A DNA stretch of 64,000 nucleotides from an uncultured bacterium (GCA_949295325.1 CASFKG010000002.1:202047-266046); one strand, 5' to 3'; shown: positions 7,604 to 17,580, counted from the first letter of the stretch. The notes: generated by a model from the letters alone, not told the origin. Program-made: numbers and translations.

Positions 7604-10008
7604 AACCTTCGACTTTGTCTCGTCTTTTATTTGGCTGTTTCATTATCATTGCGATGACTTTTGTTCCCGCCAGTGCATCATGGAAAATAGTTGGAACTTC
7701 CTATGGTGCCGAGGTACCTTCCACCAGTGACAAAGCCGTCGCCTACATTTCTTCCACCCATCAGTATTTCACAACGATTGAAAGCGCAGTTACTGCCGCT
7801 AATAAATTGGCTAACGCTTCTAACCCGCAAACTGTCTATGTGATACCAGATATAAGTAGCATTCAAAACATGAATGGCACTTATGTCCGGCGACCAATAG
7901 AAATTAAACATGATTTCACCGTCGGAGATTATGTTACCCTCGCTTTGCCTTATTCTGGAGAAACCACTTCGGAGAATCCCGGAAATTTCGGAACCGATTT
8001 TTCCGATTCAAACCAAAGTTTAGAAGCAACTAAATTAAAAACAGAGGTCTTGCTTGGGAACATAGAGGAAGGGGAAGAAACGGGTCGCGGTGTAGTAATG
8101 ACTATAGAACCTGAGGGAAAATTGATCGTCGGTGGACAGATCGGTACCCAAACTTTGACCGCCGGTCAAGGCATGACCACCGGTCTATATTCGCAAATCA
8201 CGCTCGCAAGCGCCGACTATGATCTTGCCGCTGGAAAAGGATTGCCAATCAACGAACTCAGTGGAGCAAGCATAGTATCATATGGGGATGTCGTTTGTTA
8301 CGGATACATAAAGCCCGAAGCTGAGGACCAGGCCGATGACGGAGGTTCCTCTTTTCGGATGTTCGGCGGTAATTTGGAAATGCCTCTTGCTGTTTATGAT
8401 TTTCCAGGAGGAAATGCAACTGCCGGTATGTACTACGGAAGCGCTGTAAAGGCCATGTTTGCGACACAGGGTTACATATTTCCGCTAAATGTCTTTGATT
8501 TTCCCAATATAAGCTGCCCTTCGTTTATTCATTACGGTGCCAGCGTAAATGTGAATGTTTCTCTTTGGATAAACACGGCCGGCAAAATGGTTTCGTCCAT
8601 AGTCCCATTAATCAGTTCCGGAGGAAGCGGCATTTTCAACATGAATTCATCGAATTCGTATTTGAAATATGATTACAACCCACATACCTGCATAAATGGA
8701 AGGGGATATACCAAAAGCGATAGGGCAACAGCCTCGACGGCAGCATCGCCAACAAAAATTGATATATATGGTGGTGCCAACCTATCCAATATTTCGGTTA
8801 ACAATATCGATTTGCCAATCGTTGGCGTCCGCACTTTGTCCACCCAAGGCATATTCATGCCATTTTCGTATAAATTCGATATAAATCTTGTTACTGGCAA
8901 TTACCGCTTCCCGGTACTAAGCAAATTCCTTCCGGGCTGCAGTGTTCGCATAGAAAAAGACGCCGCAGTTACGCTTTTCGGAGATACGATTTTTTATCCC
9001 AATGGATTGTCTGCATATATCAATGGAGGCTATGCCTATCCGAAAAATTTACCTGCTGCGAAGTTTGTAAACAACGGACGCCTTTATGTTGGGGCGTCTT
9101 TTGGGGGATATGTCGAGACCGAAGCGGAGGGTGCGGTCATATCCTTCATGGGCAATTACTGGTCTGCCAGTTCTCTAGATGCTTCCGGTAATGTTGATTT
9201 GGATTCAAATATTATGAATAACATATCTACTGGAACAACTTCAAGAAACGCTACGGCCGATATCATTTCCAATGCTTCTTTTTCGGAAAACCACAATTTG
9301 TCAGAAGTAGGAAATTATGTTTTTGTTTCTGAGATGTATGACGATGGAAGATTTGGATTCCGGGGAACCAATGCTTTCGATGTTTCGATTTCCCGCGAGC
9401 CTTGGCTTGATGGAACTACCGATAGGACTACCACGTACGAGATATACCATAACGGCGTTAAGGTAAATGGCATGGACATAACACTCAAAGTGAGCATTGG
9501 GGATACCATTGAATTTAGAAATATCAGCAATGCCGCATATATAGAAAGCGGAACGGATCTAATTGATACTAGAGCGGGTGGCAGCAAAACATTTACCATC
9601 AGCACCGGTGCCAACTTCTATGTCGTTCCCCCTAGTCTTCTTAACGGCGACAATAGATTCGTTATCAATATCGCAAACACTAGAACAAAGCCTGCTTTTT
9701 GGGGCGACAACGATGTAGATATTTCTATTTCAGCTGATTCGCCGGGAGCTTCGACTGTTAATGTTACGGTCGAGGATATGGACGGGAGTGGCGAAAATGC
9801 AGTTGTCCATTCTGAAAGCGTCGATTACGGCTTTGGCATATTAAGGGTTGGCGATTTAATTAGGCTTTATGGCTTGAAAACCGGTCAGGGATGGCGGGGA
9901 AAAGAAACGGTAATTGATGGTGTTACTGTTGACGATGACTATTACACATTCACGTTTACAAAGGAATACTATGGTTCCGCTATTTCGGTTGTTTGCCAAT
10001 TGTCCTAA
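7600..10008 (+). CDS. Large secreted repetitive beta-rich protein (possible adhesin or surface beta-helix)
   Basis: 802-residue exported protein. Signal peptide with hydrophobic core FGCFIIIAMTF and junction ASASWKIVG. The segment at about 45-85 (AYISSTHQYFTTIESAVTAA, then a TVYVIPDI strand) resembles the opening of parallel beta-helix surface proteins. The rest is Gly/Asn/Ser/Thr-rich with many short beta-type runs and few Lys. No LPXTG, C-terminal membrane anchor or catalytic motif was seen, so it is probably released or held by another partner. It starts at GTG 7600 overlapping the upstream stop, so it is translationally coupled to the small secreted protein. AT-rich composition and the absence of a known family suggest a fast-evolving or acquired host- or surface-interaction module. 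Function unknown. Confidence 0.65.
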   Translation: MKPSTLSRLLFGCFIIIAMTFVPASASWKIVGTSYGAEVPSTSDKAVAYISSTHQYFTTIESAVTAANKLANASNPQTVYVIPDISSIQNMNGTYVRRPIEIKHDFTVGDYVTLALPYSGETTSENPGNFGTDFSDSNQSLEATKLKTEVLLGNIEEGEETGRGVVMTIEPEGKLIVGGQIGTQTLTAGQGMTTGLYSQITLASADYDLAAGKGLPINELSGASIVSYGDVVCYGYIKPEAEDQADDGGSSFRMFGGNLEMPLAVYDFPGGNATAGMYYGSAVKAMFATQGYIFPLNVFDFPNISCPSFIHYGASVNVNVSLWINTAGKMVSSIVPLISSGGSGIFNMNSSNSYLKYDYNPHTCINGRGYTKSDRATASTAASPTKIDIYGGANLSNISVNNIDLPIVGVRTLSTQGIFMPFSYKFDINLVTGNYRFPVLSKFLPGCSVRIEKDAAVTLFGDTIFYPNGLSAYINGGYAYPKNLPAAKFVNNGRLYVGASFGGYVETEAEGAVISFMGNYWSASSLDASGNVDLDSNIMNNISTGTTSRNATADIISNASFSENHNLSEVGNYVFVSEMYDDGRFGFRGTNAFDVSISREPWLDGTTDRTTTYEIYHNGVKVNGMDITLKVSIGDTIEFRNISNAAYIESGTDLIDTRAGGSKTFTISTGANFYVVPPSLLNGDNRFVINIANTRTKPAFWGDNDVDISISADSPGASTVNVTVEDMDGSGENAVVHSESVDYGFGILRVGDLIRLYGLKTGQGWRGKETVIDGVTVDDDYYTFTFTKEYYGSAISVVCQLS

Positions 10009-10031
10009 GTGTCGACATATTGTCCTTAGGA
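10003..10031. other. Hairpin between convergent genes, possible weak bidirectional terminator
   Basis: TCCTAAG (10003-10009, includes the stop codon of the secreted protein) pairs with CTTAGGA (10025-10031) across a 15-base loop. A T5 run lies 14 bases further on the plus strand. Weak terminator evidence. Confidence 0.3.
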
Positions 10032-10048
10032 ATCGATGAAATGTATTT

Positions 10049-12994
10049 TTAATTCGTGAAGGAAGTACTGACTAGGCCTAATTTCGCTTTTTCTACTTCC
10101 TCAACATAAGGATTTTGACTCGCTAGGAACTTCAGGCTTTCTTCTTTCTGGCTCCTCAGGGATTGCATATTTTCTTTAAGCGAAGACAGGTACTTGTCCA
10201 TGTTGTCGAGCAAGCCGTCGGCCCTAAGCAGGTATCCTTTCGCCGATTTGGGGATATCCAATGGATATGTGCCCGTTCCAATCAGGTCGAATTCCTTCTC
10301 GCTTAGGGGCGATACGGCTATCTCGAAGCCCCGGTAGTAGGCGAGATGGTCCTTGCGGAGTTCCAAGTTCTTCGTTATTTCGGCAAGTATCTGCGAACGC
10401 TCCTCGCCATTGGGCTTAGGAAGGATCCCGGGCATGTCTTCCGTAACCTCTTTTATCTTCCTTTCGGTATCCTCTATCTTCCCGAGCAGTTCCGGCAATT
10501 CGGCCGAGACTTCCGTCCTCTGCCTCTCGTAGGCATCCTTCGCGTTGCCGGCCCTAAGCAAGGCGGCCTCGGCCTCGGCCTTCTTCTTGACCAAAGGATT
10601 GCCCGCGGCAATCGCCTTGACCTCGGCGTAGTCCAAGACCGCGTCCGCCGCGTCCTTGGCCTTGCGCTGCTCCAGGCTTCCCGAAAGCAGCGAGGCAATT
10701 AGCCTTTGCTTGTTTTCGAGCAGCTGCCACGAATAGGCGTCGAAACTGCCTTCGCTTATATATCTATATATGTATACGCGTTTATTGGCGTTGCCCCTTC
10801 TTATTATCCTTCCTTCCCTCTGGGCCAAATCGCTCGGCCTCCAGGGGACATCGAGATGGTGGAGGGCTATAAGCTTGTTCTGGACGTTGACCCCGATCCC
10901 GAGCTTGAAGGTGGAGCCTATCAGTATCCTGATTTCGCCCTCTTGCATCTTGCGGTATAAATCCGGGTTCTTCGCTATATCGGAGGCGAAGGCTATTTCC
11001 TTGGCGGGGACGCCCCTATCGATCAGATCGTCCCTAAGTTCGTCGTAGACCGAAAAGCCGCTGGGGCGGTGGACCGATATGTCGCAGAATACCAGCTGGG
11101 TAAGCTTTTCGCCGCCTGTCTTTTTGTATATGTCCGCGGCGATATCCGCGCACAAAGCGGCCTTTTTGCTAGGATAATCGCCTTTCTTGACCAGCCTTAG
11201 CGAGAGGGCCGCCTTGCGGCCGTCCCCAGTTATCCGGAGCATGTTGTCGCGCTTATGATCGACCAGTTTCCTTTTGACCCGTTCGGCCCGGTAGGCCAGG
11301 TACTTGACGTAGGTATCGAGGGCCTCGTCCTTCTCTATCTTTATGTCTATGTAGCCGCCTTTTTCCGGCAGCCCTTCCCCTTTCTCCACGGCGTGGAAGG
11401 AGGAGATTTCCGAAAGCAAGCCCGAGAGTTCCGGCAGGTTGACGAAGCCCAGTATCCTCTTGTTTTCCCGGTAGCGGTTGCCGGTCGGGTCTATTTCTAT
11501 TTCCTCGCGGTAGTCCGCGAAGGCCGCCAGCCATTTGGCCGGGCTGCCGAGCCCGAGTTCCAAAAGCCTAGCGCCCTGGAGGTAGACCTGCATGGCGAAG
11601 AGATCCCCTATGGAATTGGAAACCGGGGTCCCGGTGGCGAAAACCACGCCGCCACCGCCGTTCCTATTTTCGATGTAGGCGGATTTTTCCAGCATGCCGC
11701 TTACCTTCCTCGGCGGCCGTTTGCCGCCCATGGAGGCGTTCTTGTAGTTATGGGCCTCGTCCAAAAAGAGGCGGTCTATCCCAAGGTCGGCAAAGCCAAT
11801 TTTCCCGTCCTTGCCGCGCAAGGGCATGAGGTCGAAGGAGGAGTAGGCCATGATGACGGCCTCGGCCTTCGACCGCCTTATTTCCTCCATCGTCTTCTCC
11901 CTCTTCCGGGCTAGGAAATCCCCGGGCTCGACGGCCAGCACTTCGGCCTCCGGATAGCAGCGGGCGTATATTTGCTTCCATTGGCCCAGTATGTTGTTTG
12001 GCACCACGTAGAGGTTCTTACGGCTGCGTCCTAGCCTTATGAGCTCGTGGCCGGCCGCGATCATGACGAAGGTCTTGCCGCTGCCGACGTCGTGGGCCAA
12101 TAGGACGTTCTTGGAATTGAGGATCCGCGATACCGCGTCCTTCTGGTAGCCGTATAGGGTAACGGCCAGGCCCGGCAGTTCAAGATAGCTACCGTCGTAA
12201 TGGCGGGGCAGGTAGGCCCCGAAGGCCTCCTCGTAGCGCGAAAGGGCCCTTTTCCTCGCTTCGGGATGCCTGGCCATGTAGTCCCCGAAGGCCGCTTCGA
12301 TCTTGGCCTGCTTGAGCGAGGCCAGATAGCTGGCCCTAGGATCGAGGCGGCGCTTTCCTTCTACCTTCCGGTAGACCAGGACCTTCTGTCCGTTCAGCGT
12401 TTTCTCGAGTATCGAGAGGGCGCTGATGGCGCTGGTGCCGTAAAGGGTGCGGTTGCGGAAGCGGTCCGCCATTTCCTTTAGGGGTATGCGGTACCTCCCG
12501 GTTTTGGCGTCTCTTACGGTCTTTAGGCCCGGCATGGTCATGAACTCGTCTTTACCGGTGCGGGCGTTATAGGAGACGACCTTCTTACGGTTCACCAGTT
12601 CGTCGATGAAGCCGTCCAATACCGCGGTATCGAGCAAAGGGGATCCGAGCCGGAGCATGATCTCGTTTTCCCCCGGGGCCCTCGGCATCACGGCCTCCAG
12701 GGCCCGGATGTTGGCGTCGAATTGCCCCCCGCCCGGGGGACTTACCGCCCGCGCGGATTTGAGTTTCCTGTCTATCCGGCCGGAGAGGTATTCCTCCGCG
12801 AGGACGTAGCTGTCCTTTGCGGGGGCCGTCCTCAGTTTGTCGGGATCGAGGTAGACGGCGCCCGAAAGCATCGCCACGGTCTCTTCGATCCCCCGCCCGC
12901 AAAGGCGCGAGACGTATTCCATGTCGATCCGGCCGAGGTCGTCTAGGGACCTATGCAGGGCCGTAATCGGTTTAAGCGCTGCCTTGCCCGCCAT
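10049..12994 (-). CDS. Large SNF2-like DEAD/DEAH helicase of the mobile-element (DarB/ICE-associated) type, without methylase domain
   Basis: 981-residue SF2 ATPase. After a ~290-residue N-terminal region come Walker A in AHDVGSGKTF (near residue 300), VVPNNILGQW, LFLDEAHNYKN (near 410), ATGTPVSNS (near 455) and the C-terminal helicase lobe with GIGVNVQN and QREGRIIRRG (near 700-735). The last ~200 residues look coiled-coil. This order and the NLPEL segment match the helicase half of giant methylase-helicase proteins on phages and integrative elements (phage P1 DarB type). No N6-methylase motif (NPPY-like) is present, so this is a stand-alone or trimmed form. ATG 12994 is chosen over TTG 13000 because TACATT lies eight bases upstream. 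Role in DNA protection, defence or repair is inference. Confidence 0.8.
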   Translation of the reverse strand: MAGKAALKPITALHRSLDDLGRIDMEYVSRLCGRGIEETVAMLSGAVYLDPDKLRTAPAKDSYVLAEEYLSGRIDRKLKSARAVSPPGGGQFDANIRALEAVMPRAPGENEIMLRLGSPLLDTAVLDGFIDELVNRKKVVSYNARTGKDEFMTMPGLKTVRDAKTGRYRIPLKEMADRFRNRTLYGTSAISALSILEKTLNGQKVLVYRKVEGKRRLDPRASYLASLKQAKIEAAFGDYMARHPEARKRALSRYEEAFGAYLPRHYDGSYLELPGLAVTLYGYQKDAVSRILNSKNVLLAHDVGSGKTFVMIAAGHELIRLGRSRKNLYVVPNNILGQWKQIYARCYPEAEVLAVEPGDFLARKREKTMEEIRRSKAEAVIMAYSSFDLMPLRGKDGKIGFADLGIDRLFLDEAHNYKNASMGGKRPPRKVSGMLEKSAYIENRNGGGGVVFATGTPVSNSIGDLFAMQVYLQGARLLELGLGSPAKWLAAFADYREEIEIDPTGNRYRENKRILGFVNLPELSGLLSEISSFHAVEKGEGLPEKGGYIDIKIEKDEALDTYVKYLAYRAERVKRKLVDHKRDNMLRITGDGRKAALSLRLVKKGDYPSKKAALCADIAADIYKKTGGEKLTQLVFCDISVHRPSGFSVYDELRDDLIDRGVPAKEIAFASDIAKNPDLYRKMQEGEIRILIGSTFKLGIGVNVQNKLIALHHLDVPWRPSDLAQREGRIIRRGNANKRVYIYRYISEGSFDAYSWQLLENKQRLIASLLSGSLEQRKAKDAADAVLDYAEVKAIAAGNPLVKKKAEAEAALLRAGNAKDAYERQRTEVSAELPELLGKIEDTERKIKEVTEDMPGILPKPNGEERSQILAEITKNLELRKDHLAYYRGFEIAVSPLSEKEFDLIGTGTYPLDIPKSAKGYLLRADGLLDNMDKYLSSLKENMQSLRSQKEESLKFLASQNPYVEEVEKAKLGLVSTSFTN

Positions 12995-13002
12995 AAACAA
13001 CT

Positions 13003-13008
13003 AATGTA
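13003..13008 (-). promoter_or_regulatory. -10 element (TACATT) for the large helicase gene
   Basis: TACATT on the minus strand ends eight bases before ATG 12994. No SD is present. It lies back-to-back with the preT promoter. Confidence 0.4.
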
Positions 13009-13061
13009 AAACAAACGGCCCCGCATTGGTATCGCTTCTAGGGAAATCCCGCCGTTTTTGC

Positions 13062-13067
13062 TATAGT
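13062..13067 (+). promoter_or_regulatory. Leaderless extended -10 promoter (TGC-TATAGT) of preT
   Basis: TATAGT preceded by TGC, with its last base seven positions before the A of ATG 13074. Transcription would begin at the start codon itself. No SD is present. Confidence 0.6.
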
Positions 13068-13073
13068 TTCGGT

Positions 13074-14297
13074 ATGGACTACTTTACGGAAACCAAAGCG
13101 GGCCTCGACGCCCGGGCGGCGCTAAGGGAGGCAAGCCGCTGCCTGCTTTGCCTCGACGCCCCCTGTTCGAAGGCCTGTCCCGCCGGGACGAGCCCCGACA
13201 AGTTCATCAGGAGCCTCCGCTTCCTCAACGCGGAAGGGGCGGCCTGTACGGTCAGGATCAACAACGTGCTGGGGGCGGTATGCGCGCGCATCTGCCCAAC
13301 CGAATCGCTCTGCCAGAAAGGATGCCTCAGAAGCGGGATCGATACTCCGATCGACATAGGCGCCTTGCAGCGCTACCTCACCGACCTGGAGGCCGATAAC
13401 GGCTGGAAGTTCCTCTCTCCGAAGGCCGAAAACGGCAAGAAGGTCGCGGTGGTCGGAAGCGGCCCCGCCGGGCTTTCCGCCTCCGCCAACCTGAGGCTAT
13501 TGGGCTATTCGGTCGATTTGTACGAAAAGGAAGGGAAGCTCGGGGGAGTGCTCCGCTACGGCATCCCCGAATACAGGCTTCCTATTAGCGTACTGGATAG
13601 GGAAATAAAAAGGATTTTGGATCTGGGGGTCAAGGCCCATACCGGCACGGCGGTCGGCAGGGACATCGATCCGGCGGCCCTAAGGGAAGGCTACGACGCG
13701 GTCCTCTACTGCGTGGGCTATTCCAGGGGCAAGGTCCTCGATATGTTCAAAGGCAACGGCCATGTCGTAACCGCGCTCGGACTGCTCAAGGAGATCCGCA
13801 AGGACCCCAAGGCCTTCAAGGCCCCGGACACCGCCCTGGTCATCGGGGGCGGCGACGTCGCGATGGACGCGATAGGCTCCCTCAAGAGACTGGGTGCCAA
13901 GAAGGTCGTCTGCGTGGCCTTCGAGGAACTCTTCGAGACCAAGGCCAGCAAAGGGGAACTGGAGGATGCCCTGAAGATCGGGGACTCCTTCATATCCGGC
14001 TACATGCCCGTCGGGGCAAGCGGGGACACGGTGAAATTTAAGCACCGCTTCCTCGATTCGACGCTCCGCGTCAGGGCCGACCTGATCGTCCTGGCCGTCG
14101 GCCAGGCGATGGACATCGAAGGGCTGCCCCTCGAGCAGGAAGGCCCAAACGCCAAGGGGACGTTCCACATGACGGGCGACCCCAAGATCTACTTCGCCGG
14201 GGACATCAGCCCCGAAAAGGGGAAACTGGCGGTCTACGCGGTCAAATCCGGCAAGGAAGCCGCGCACATAATAGACAAGAGGGTAGGAGGGAAATGA
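13074..14297 (+). CDS. preT: NAD-dependent dihydropyrimidine dehydrogenase subunit PreT
   Basis: Flavin/Fe-S electron-input subunit that passes electrons between NAD(H) and PreA in pyrimidine-base reduction or oxidation; 407 residues. The N-terminal Fe-S domain carries cysteines 23, 26, 31, 35, 70, 74, 80 and 84. FAD-binding GSGPAG follows at 128-133, then a GGG-DVAMD dinucleotide site (258-265) and the C-terminal FAGD segment. ATG 13074 was chosen over upstream GTG 13026 because of the exactly spaced leaderless promoter and because the Fe-S domain starts there. Its stop (14295-14297) overlaps the start of preA at 14294. Glutamate synthase small subunits share this fold, but the PreA partner and absence of GltB favour PreT. 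Confidence 0.85.
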   Translation: MDYFTETKAGLDARAALREASRCLLCLDAPCSKACPAGTSPDKFIRSLRFLNAEGAACTVRINNVLGAVCARICPTESLCQKGCLRSGIDTPIDIGALQRYLTDLEADNGWKFLSPKAENGKKVAVVGSGPAGLSASANLRLLGYSVDLYEKEGKLGGVLRYGIPEYRLPISVLDREIKRILDLGVKAHTGTAVGRDIDPAALREGYDAVLYCVGYSRGKVLDMFKGNGHVVTALGLLKEIRKDPKAFKAPDTALVIGGGDVAMDAIGSLKRLGAKKVVCVAFEELFETKASKGELEDALKIGDSFISGYMPVGASGDTVKFKHRFLDSTLRVRADLIVLAVGQAMDIEGLPLEQEGPNAKGTFHMTGDPKIYFAGDISPEKGKLAVYAVKSGKEAAHIIDKRVGGK

Positions 14298-15535
14298 ACG
14301 TGAAAGACCTTTCCATTACCGTTTTGGGGGTTAGGTTCCCCAATCCCTTCTGCCTTTCTTCTTCGCCGGTCGGTAACGACTACGACATGTGCGCGAAGGC
14401 CTACAAGGCCGGTTTCGGCGGCATCGTCTTCAAGACCATCGGCCCGAAGGACTACTTCATCGACGAGGTCAGCCCGCGGTTCGACGCCCTTAGTAAAGAA
14501 GGCACGCCCTTCGTCGGCTTCAAGAACATGGAGCAGATCGCCGAGCACCCTTACGAGGAGAACATCGAGACGCTTAGGAGGCTCAAGAAGGATTTCCCGG
14601 ACAAAGTACTCATCGCCTCCATCATGGGCAACGACGAGGAAAGCTGGGAATACATAGCCCGCGACGCGGAAAAGGCGGGCGCGGACATGCTCGAACTGAA
14701 CTTCTCCTGTCCCCAGATGACGAGCCACGCGATGGGCAGCGACGTCGGCACTTCACCCGAGCTTTGCCGCCGCTACTGCGCGGCCGTAAGAAGGGGCAGC
14801 AGGCTGCCGATCATCGCCAAGATGACCCCCAACATCGCCGAGATGAACACCGTGGCGAGGGCCTGCGTCGAAGGCGGGGCAGACGCGATAAGCGCCATCA
14901 ATACCCTGAAGTCCATCACCGCGGTGGACCTCGATAGGTACGTCCCCCTTCCGATAATCGACGGGAAGTCCTCCGTTTCGGGCTATTCCGGCAAGGCCGT
15001 CAAGCCGATCGGTCTCCGCTTCATCAGCGATTTGGCAAGAGACGAAAAACTTAGGGGAGTGCCTTTGTCGGGAATCGGGGGAATAGAGACTTGGCGGGAC
15101 GCCGCCGAGTACATATTGCTCGGGGCTTCCTTCCTCCAGTTGACCACCTCCGCGATGGAGTACGGCTATCGGATCGTCGAGGACCTGATCGACGGGCTTG
15201 GCCGCTACATGGAACACAAGGGATTCGGATCCCTCGGCGAGATGGTGGGACTGGCTTCTAAGAACGTGGTGCCCGCGGAAACTCTGAACAGGGACTACAA
15301 GGTCTATCCCGAGTTCGACAAGGACAAGTGCGTGAAGTGCCTAAGATGCGTCGTTTCCTGCTACGACGGGGCCCACCAGGCCCTTAGCTACGACGAGAAG
15401 GAACGCCTGCCCGTGCTCGACAAGGGCAAGTGCGTCGGCTGCCACCTCTGCAAACTGGTCTGCCCCGTCGGGGCGATAAGCGCCGGCGAGATTTCCTACA
15501 AGGAAGGAAGGAAGAAGGGCAAGCCGCTCATCTAG
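14294..15535 (+). CDS. preA: NAD-dependent dihydropyrimidine dehydrogenase subunit PreA
   Basis: Catalytic subunit with a dihydroorotate-dehydrogenase-like TIM barrel, using FMN to reduce uracil/thymine or oxidise the dihydro forms. LNFSCPQM (135-142) carries the active-site Cys139 region typical of this family. The C-terminal ferredoxin domain binds two 4Fe-4S clusters: C346, C349, C352, C356 and C380, C383, C386, C390. Length 413 matches E. coli-type PreA. The SD AGGAGG lies just before the ATG, which overlaps the preT stop. With preT it makes a complete two-subunit enzyme for pyrimidine salvage or degradation. No downstream hydropyrimidinase genes are in the window, so the pathway end point is unclear. 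Confidence 0.88.
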   Translation: MNVKDLSITVLGVRFPNPFCLSSSPVGNDYDMCAKAYKAGFGGIVFKTIGPKDYFIDEVSPRFDALSKEGTPFVGFKNMEQIAEHPYEENIETLRRLKKDFPDKVLIASIMGNDEESWEYIARDAEKAGADMLELNFSCPQMTSHAMGSDVGTSPELCRRYCAAVRRGSRLPIIAKMTPNIAEMNTVARACVEGGADAISAINTLKSITAVDLDRYVPLPIIDGKSSVSGYSGKAVKPIGLRFISDLARDEKLRGVPLSGIGGIETWRDAAEYILLGASFLQLTTSAMEYGYRIVEDLIDGLGRYMEHKGFGSLGEMVGLASKNVVPAETLNRDYKVYPEFDKDKCVKCLRCVVSCYDGAHQALSYDEKERLPVLDKGKCVGCHLCKLVCPVGAISAGEISYKEGRKKGKPLI

Positions 15536-15557
15536 TGGACTATCCGGAAATAACCGC

Positions 15558-15563
15558 TATCAT
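15558..15563 (+). promoter_or_regulatory. -10 element (TATCAT) for the GT2-obg operon
   Basis: TATCAT ends nine bases before ATG 15573 with no SD between, implying a two- to three-base leader. Confidence 0.35.
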
Positions 15564-15572
15564 TGCTAAGCC

Positions 15573-16310
15573 ATGAAGATAACCCTTTTGTTTCCGGTCA
15601 AAAACCAAAGCCGGAAACTGCTCGAAAACCTCAGGGAAACGGTAATACCCTATTTCGACGCGGCCGGCGTGACCTACGACGGCATCATCGCCGCAAGCGG
15701 CTCCACGGAAGAGGAATACCGGCGGCTGGAGGAAGGCCTGAAGGATCTTCCGATGAATTTCAGCCTGCTTCCCTACGACCCGGTGCCGGGGAAGGGCCAC
15801 AACGTGCGTTCGGGCCTATTGGCCGCGACGGGCGACTACGTCCTCTTCATGGATAGCGACATGTCGACCGGTCTAGACTGCTTCGAGGCCATGAAGCCCT
15901 ATATCGGGAAAGCCGACATCGTGGTGGCCAGCCGCTACGCGGAAGGCAGCAAGATAACGACGAGGCAGCCCCTGGCCCGAAGGATCGTAAGCAAGGGCTC
16001 GAGGATAATAATATCCGCGATGTTCCGCTTCGGGCTCACCGATACCCAGTGCGGGTTCAAGCTCATCCGCGCCTCGGCCGGGAAGAAGATGGCCAAGGTG
16101 CAGGTGGTCGACGGCTTCGCCTTCGACTGCGAGTACCTCTATTACGCCAAGCTTAACGGCCTCCAGGTCGCCGAAGTACCCTGCACCTGGGAAAACGACG
16201 AGGACTCGACCCTATCGGCCTTCAAGGCCTCGGTCGCCTTCTTCTTCGACTTGCTTAGGATAAAACTCCACAGGAAAGACTACATTAGGGAGGGAAAAGA
16301 TGCTGATTGA
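15573..16310 (+). CDS. Family 2 glycosyltransferase (dolichyl/undecaprenyl-phosphate sugar transferase type)
   Basis: 245-residue GT-A fold enzyme: N-terminal LLFPVKN strand, GKGHNVRSGL (73-82), and the metal-binding DSD at 94-96 in FMDSDMST. The later CGFKLIRAS and FAFDCEYLY segments are typical of polyprenyl-phosphate glucosyl/mannosyltransferases. It lacks clear transmembrane helices, so it would work at the inner face of the membrane. Its last 11 bases overlap the start of obg. The sugar donor and acceptor cannot be read. Confidence 0.8.
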   Translation: MKITLLFPVKNQSRKLLENLRETVIPYFDAAGVTYDGIIAASGSTEEEYRRLEEGLKDLPMNFSLLPYDPVPGKGHNVRSGLLAATGDYVLFMDSDMSTGLDCFEAMKPYIGKADIVVASRYAEGSKITTRQPLARRIVSKGSRIIISAMFRFGLTDTQCGFKLIRASAGKKMAKVQVVDGFAFDCEYLYYAKLNGLQVAEVPCTWENDEDSTLSAFKASVAFFFDLLRIKLHRKDYIREGKDAD

Positions 16311-17571
16311 CAGAGCGGTGGTGGAATGCCGCGCCGGGAAAGGCGGCGACGGCTCGATTTCCTTCCGCCACGAGAAATACGTCGAATTCGGGGGACCTGA
16401 CGGCGGCAACGGCGGAAACGGCGGGGACGTGGTACTGAAGGCCAATAACGAGACCTCGACCCTTTTCAACTACCGCCACGGCAAGGCCCTCATCGCCGGT
16501 GACGGCGGCAAGGGCGACAAGAAGCTGATGCACGGGCGTAGCGGCGAGGACTACGTGGCCTACGTCCCTCCCGGAACGGCCGTCTACAGCGAATCCGGCG
16601 CCCTTTTGGCCGACCTTAGGAAGGAAGGCGACGAAGCCGTGATCGCCCGGGGCGGCAAGGGCGGCAAGGGGAATGCGATGTTCAAGAGTTCCCGCAACCG
16701 CGTCCCGCGGATCGCCGAAAACGGCGAACCCGGCGAAACCGTCAGGGTCGTCCTCGAACTCAAGATGCTTAGCGACGTCGGCATCGTCGGGCTTCCGAGC
16801 GCCGGCAAGTCGACTTTCATAAACCTCATCAGCCACGCGGGGGCCAAGACCGGCGACTATCCCTTCACCACCCTGGTGCCCAACCTGGGCGTGGTCACCT
16901 ACGAGGACGGGACATCCCTGGTCTTCGCCGACATGCCGGGCCTCATCGAAGGCGCCGCGAGCGGCAAGGGCCTGGGCCTAAGTTTCCTCCGCCACATCGA
17001 AAGGACCCGGGTACTGGTGCATCTGGTGTCGATGGAAGAAGGGCGGGACGCCTACGGCGACTTCCTTGCCGTCCGCAAGGAACTAGCGGCCTACGGGGCC
17101 GATCTCGAAAAGCGGCCCTACATCGTCGTCGCCAGCAAGATGGACGAAGAAGGGGCCAAAAGACGCAAGGAAGAGTTCGAGAAGCGGAGCGGCGAGCACG
17201 CGATCGGATTGTCGAGCTATACCCGGGAGGGGGTGGAGGAAATACTTTCGAGGGCCCGGGAACTCTGCTCGACGACCCCTTTCTTCCCGCTCAAGGGGAG
17301 CAAGGAGGAAGAAGGCGGGCTCAAGGTCTACGATGCCCACCGGAAGGAAGCCCCCTTCCTCATCACCCATCCCAAGAGCGACCTCTTCGTCATCTCCGGC
17401 GAGGAGGTGCTGAGGCGTTATGCCTCCATGAACCTCAGTACCGACGAAGGGGTGGCCCGGCTCATCGGCTACCTGAGCCGGCTCGGGGTGGACGAGGCCC
17501 TGGCCAAAAAAGGCGCCAAGGAAGGCGATACCGTCCAAATTGGCGATTTCCAATTCACCTACAGCGAGTAG
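16300..17571 (+). CDS. obg: GTPase Obg/CgtA (50S assembly)
   Basis: Ribosome-associated GTPase for large-subunit maturation and stress control. Three parts are visible: the Gly-rich Obg fold (about 1-158, including GGPDGGNGGNGG near 31), the G domain with G1 GLPSAGKS (164-171) and G3 DMPG (211-214), and the C-terminal OCT domain (about 345-423) found in Gram-positive Obg. Length 423 is typical. SD GGGAGG precedes ATG 16300, which lies inside the end of the glycosyltransferase gene. Obg upstream of ruvAB reflects Bacilli gene order. Confidence 0.95.
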   Translation: MLIDRAVVECRAGKGGDGSISFRHEKYVEFGGPDGGNGGNGGDVVLKANNETSTLFNYRHGKALIAGDGGKGDKKLMHGRSGEDYVAYVPPGTAVYSESGALLADLRKEGDEAVIARGGKGGKGNAMFKSSRNRVPRIAENGEPGETVRVVLELKMLSDVGIVGLPSAGKSTFINLISHAGAKTGDYPFTTLVPNLGVVTYEDGTSLVFADMPGLIEGAASGKGLGLSFLRHIERTRVLVHLVSMEEGRDAYGDFLAVRKELAAYGADLEKRPYIVVASKMDEEGAKRRKEEFEKRSGEHAIGLSSYTREGVEEILSRARELCSTTPFFPLKGSKEEEGGLKVYDAHRKEAPFLITHPKSDLFVISGEEVLRRYASMNLSTDEGVARLIGYLSRLGVDEALAKKGAKEGDTVQIGDFQFTYSE

Positions 17572-17574
17572 AAT
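17569..17574 (+). promoter_or_regulatory. Leaderless -10 promoter (TAGAAT) of the small ORF-ruvAB unit
   Basis: TAGAAT overlaps the obg stop codon (TAG) and ends exactly six bases before ATG 17581. No SD is present. Confidence 0.5.
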
Positions 17575-17580
17575 CTAGAT

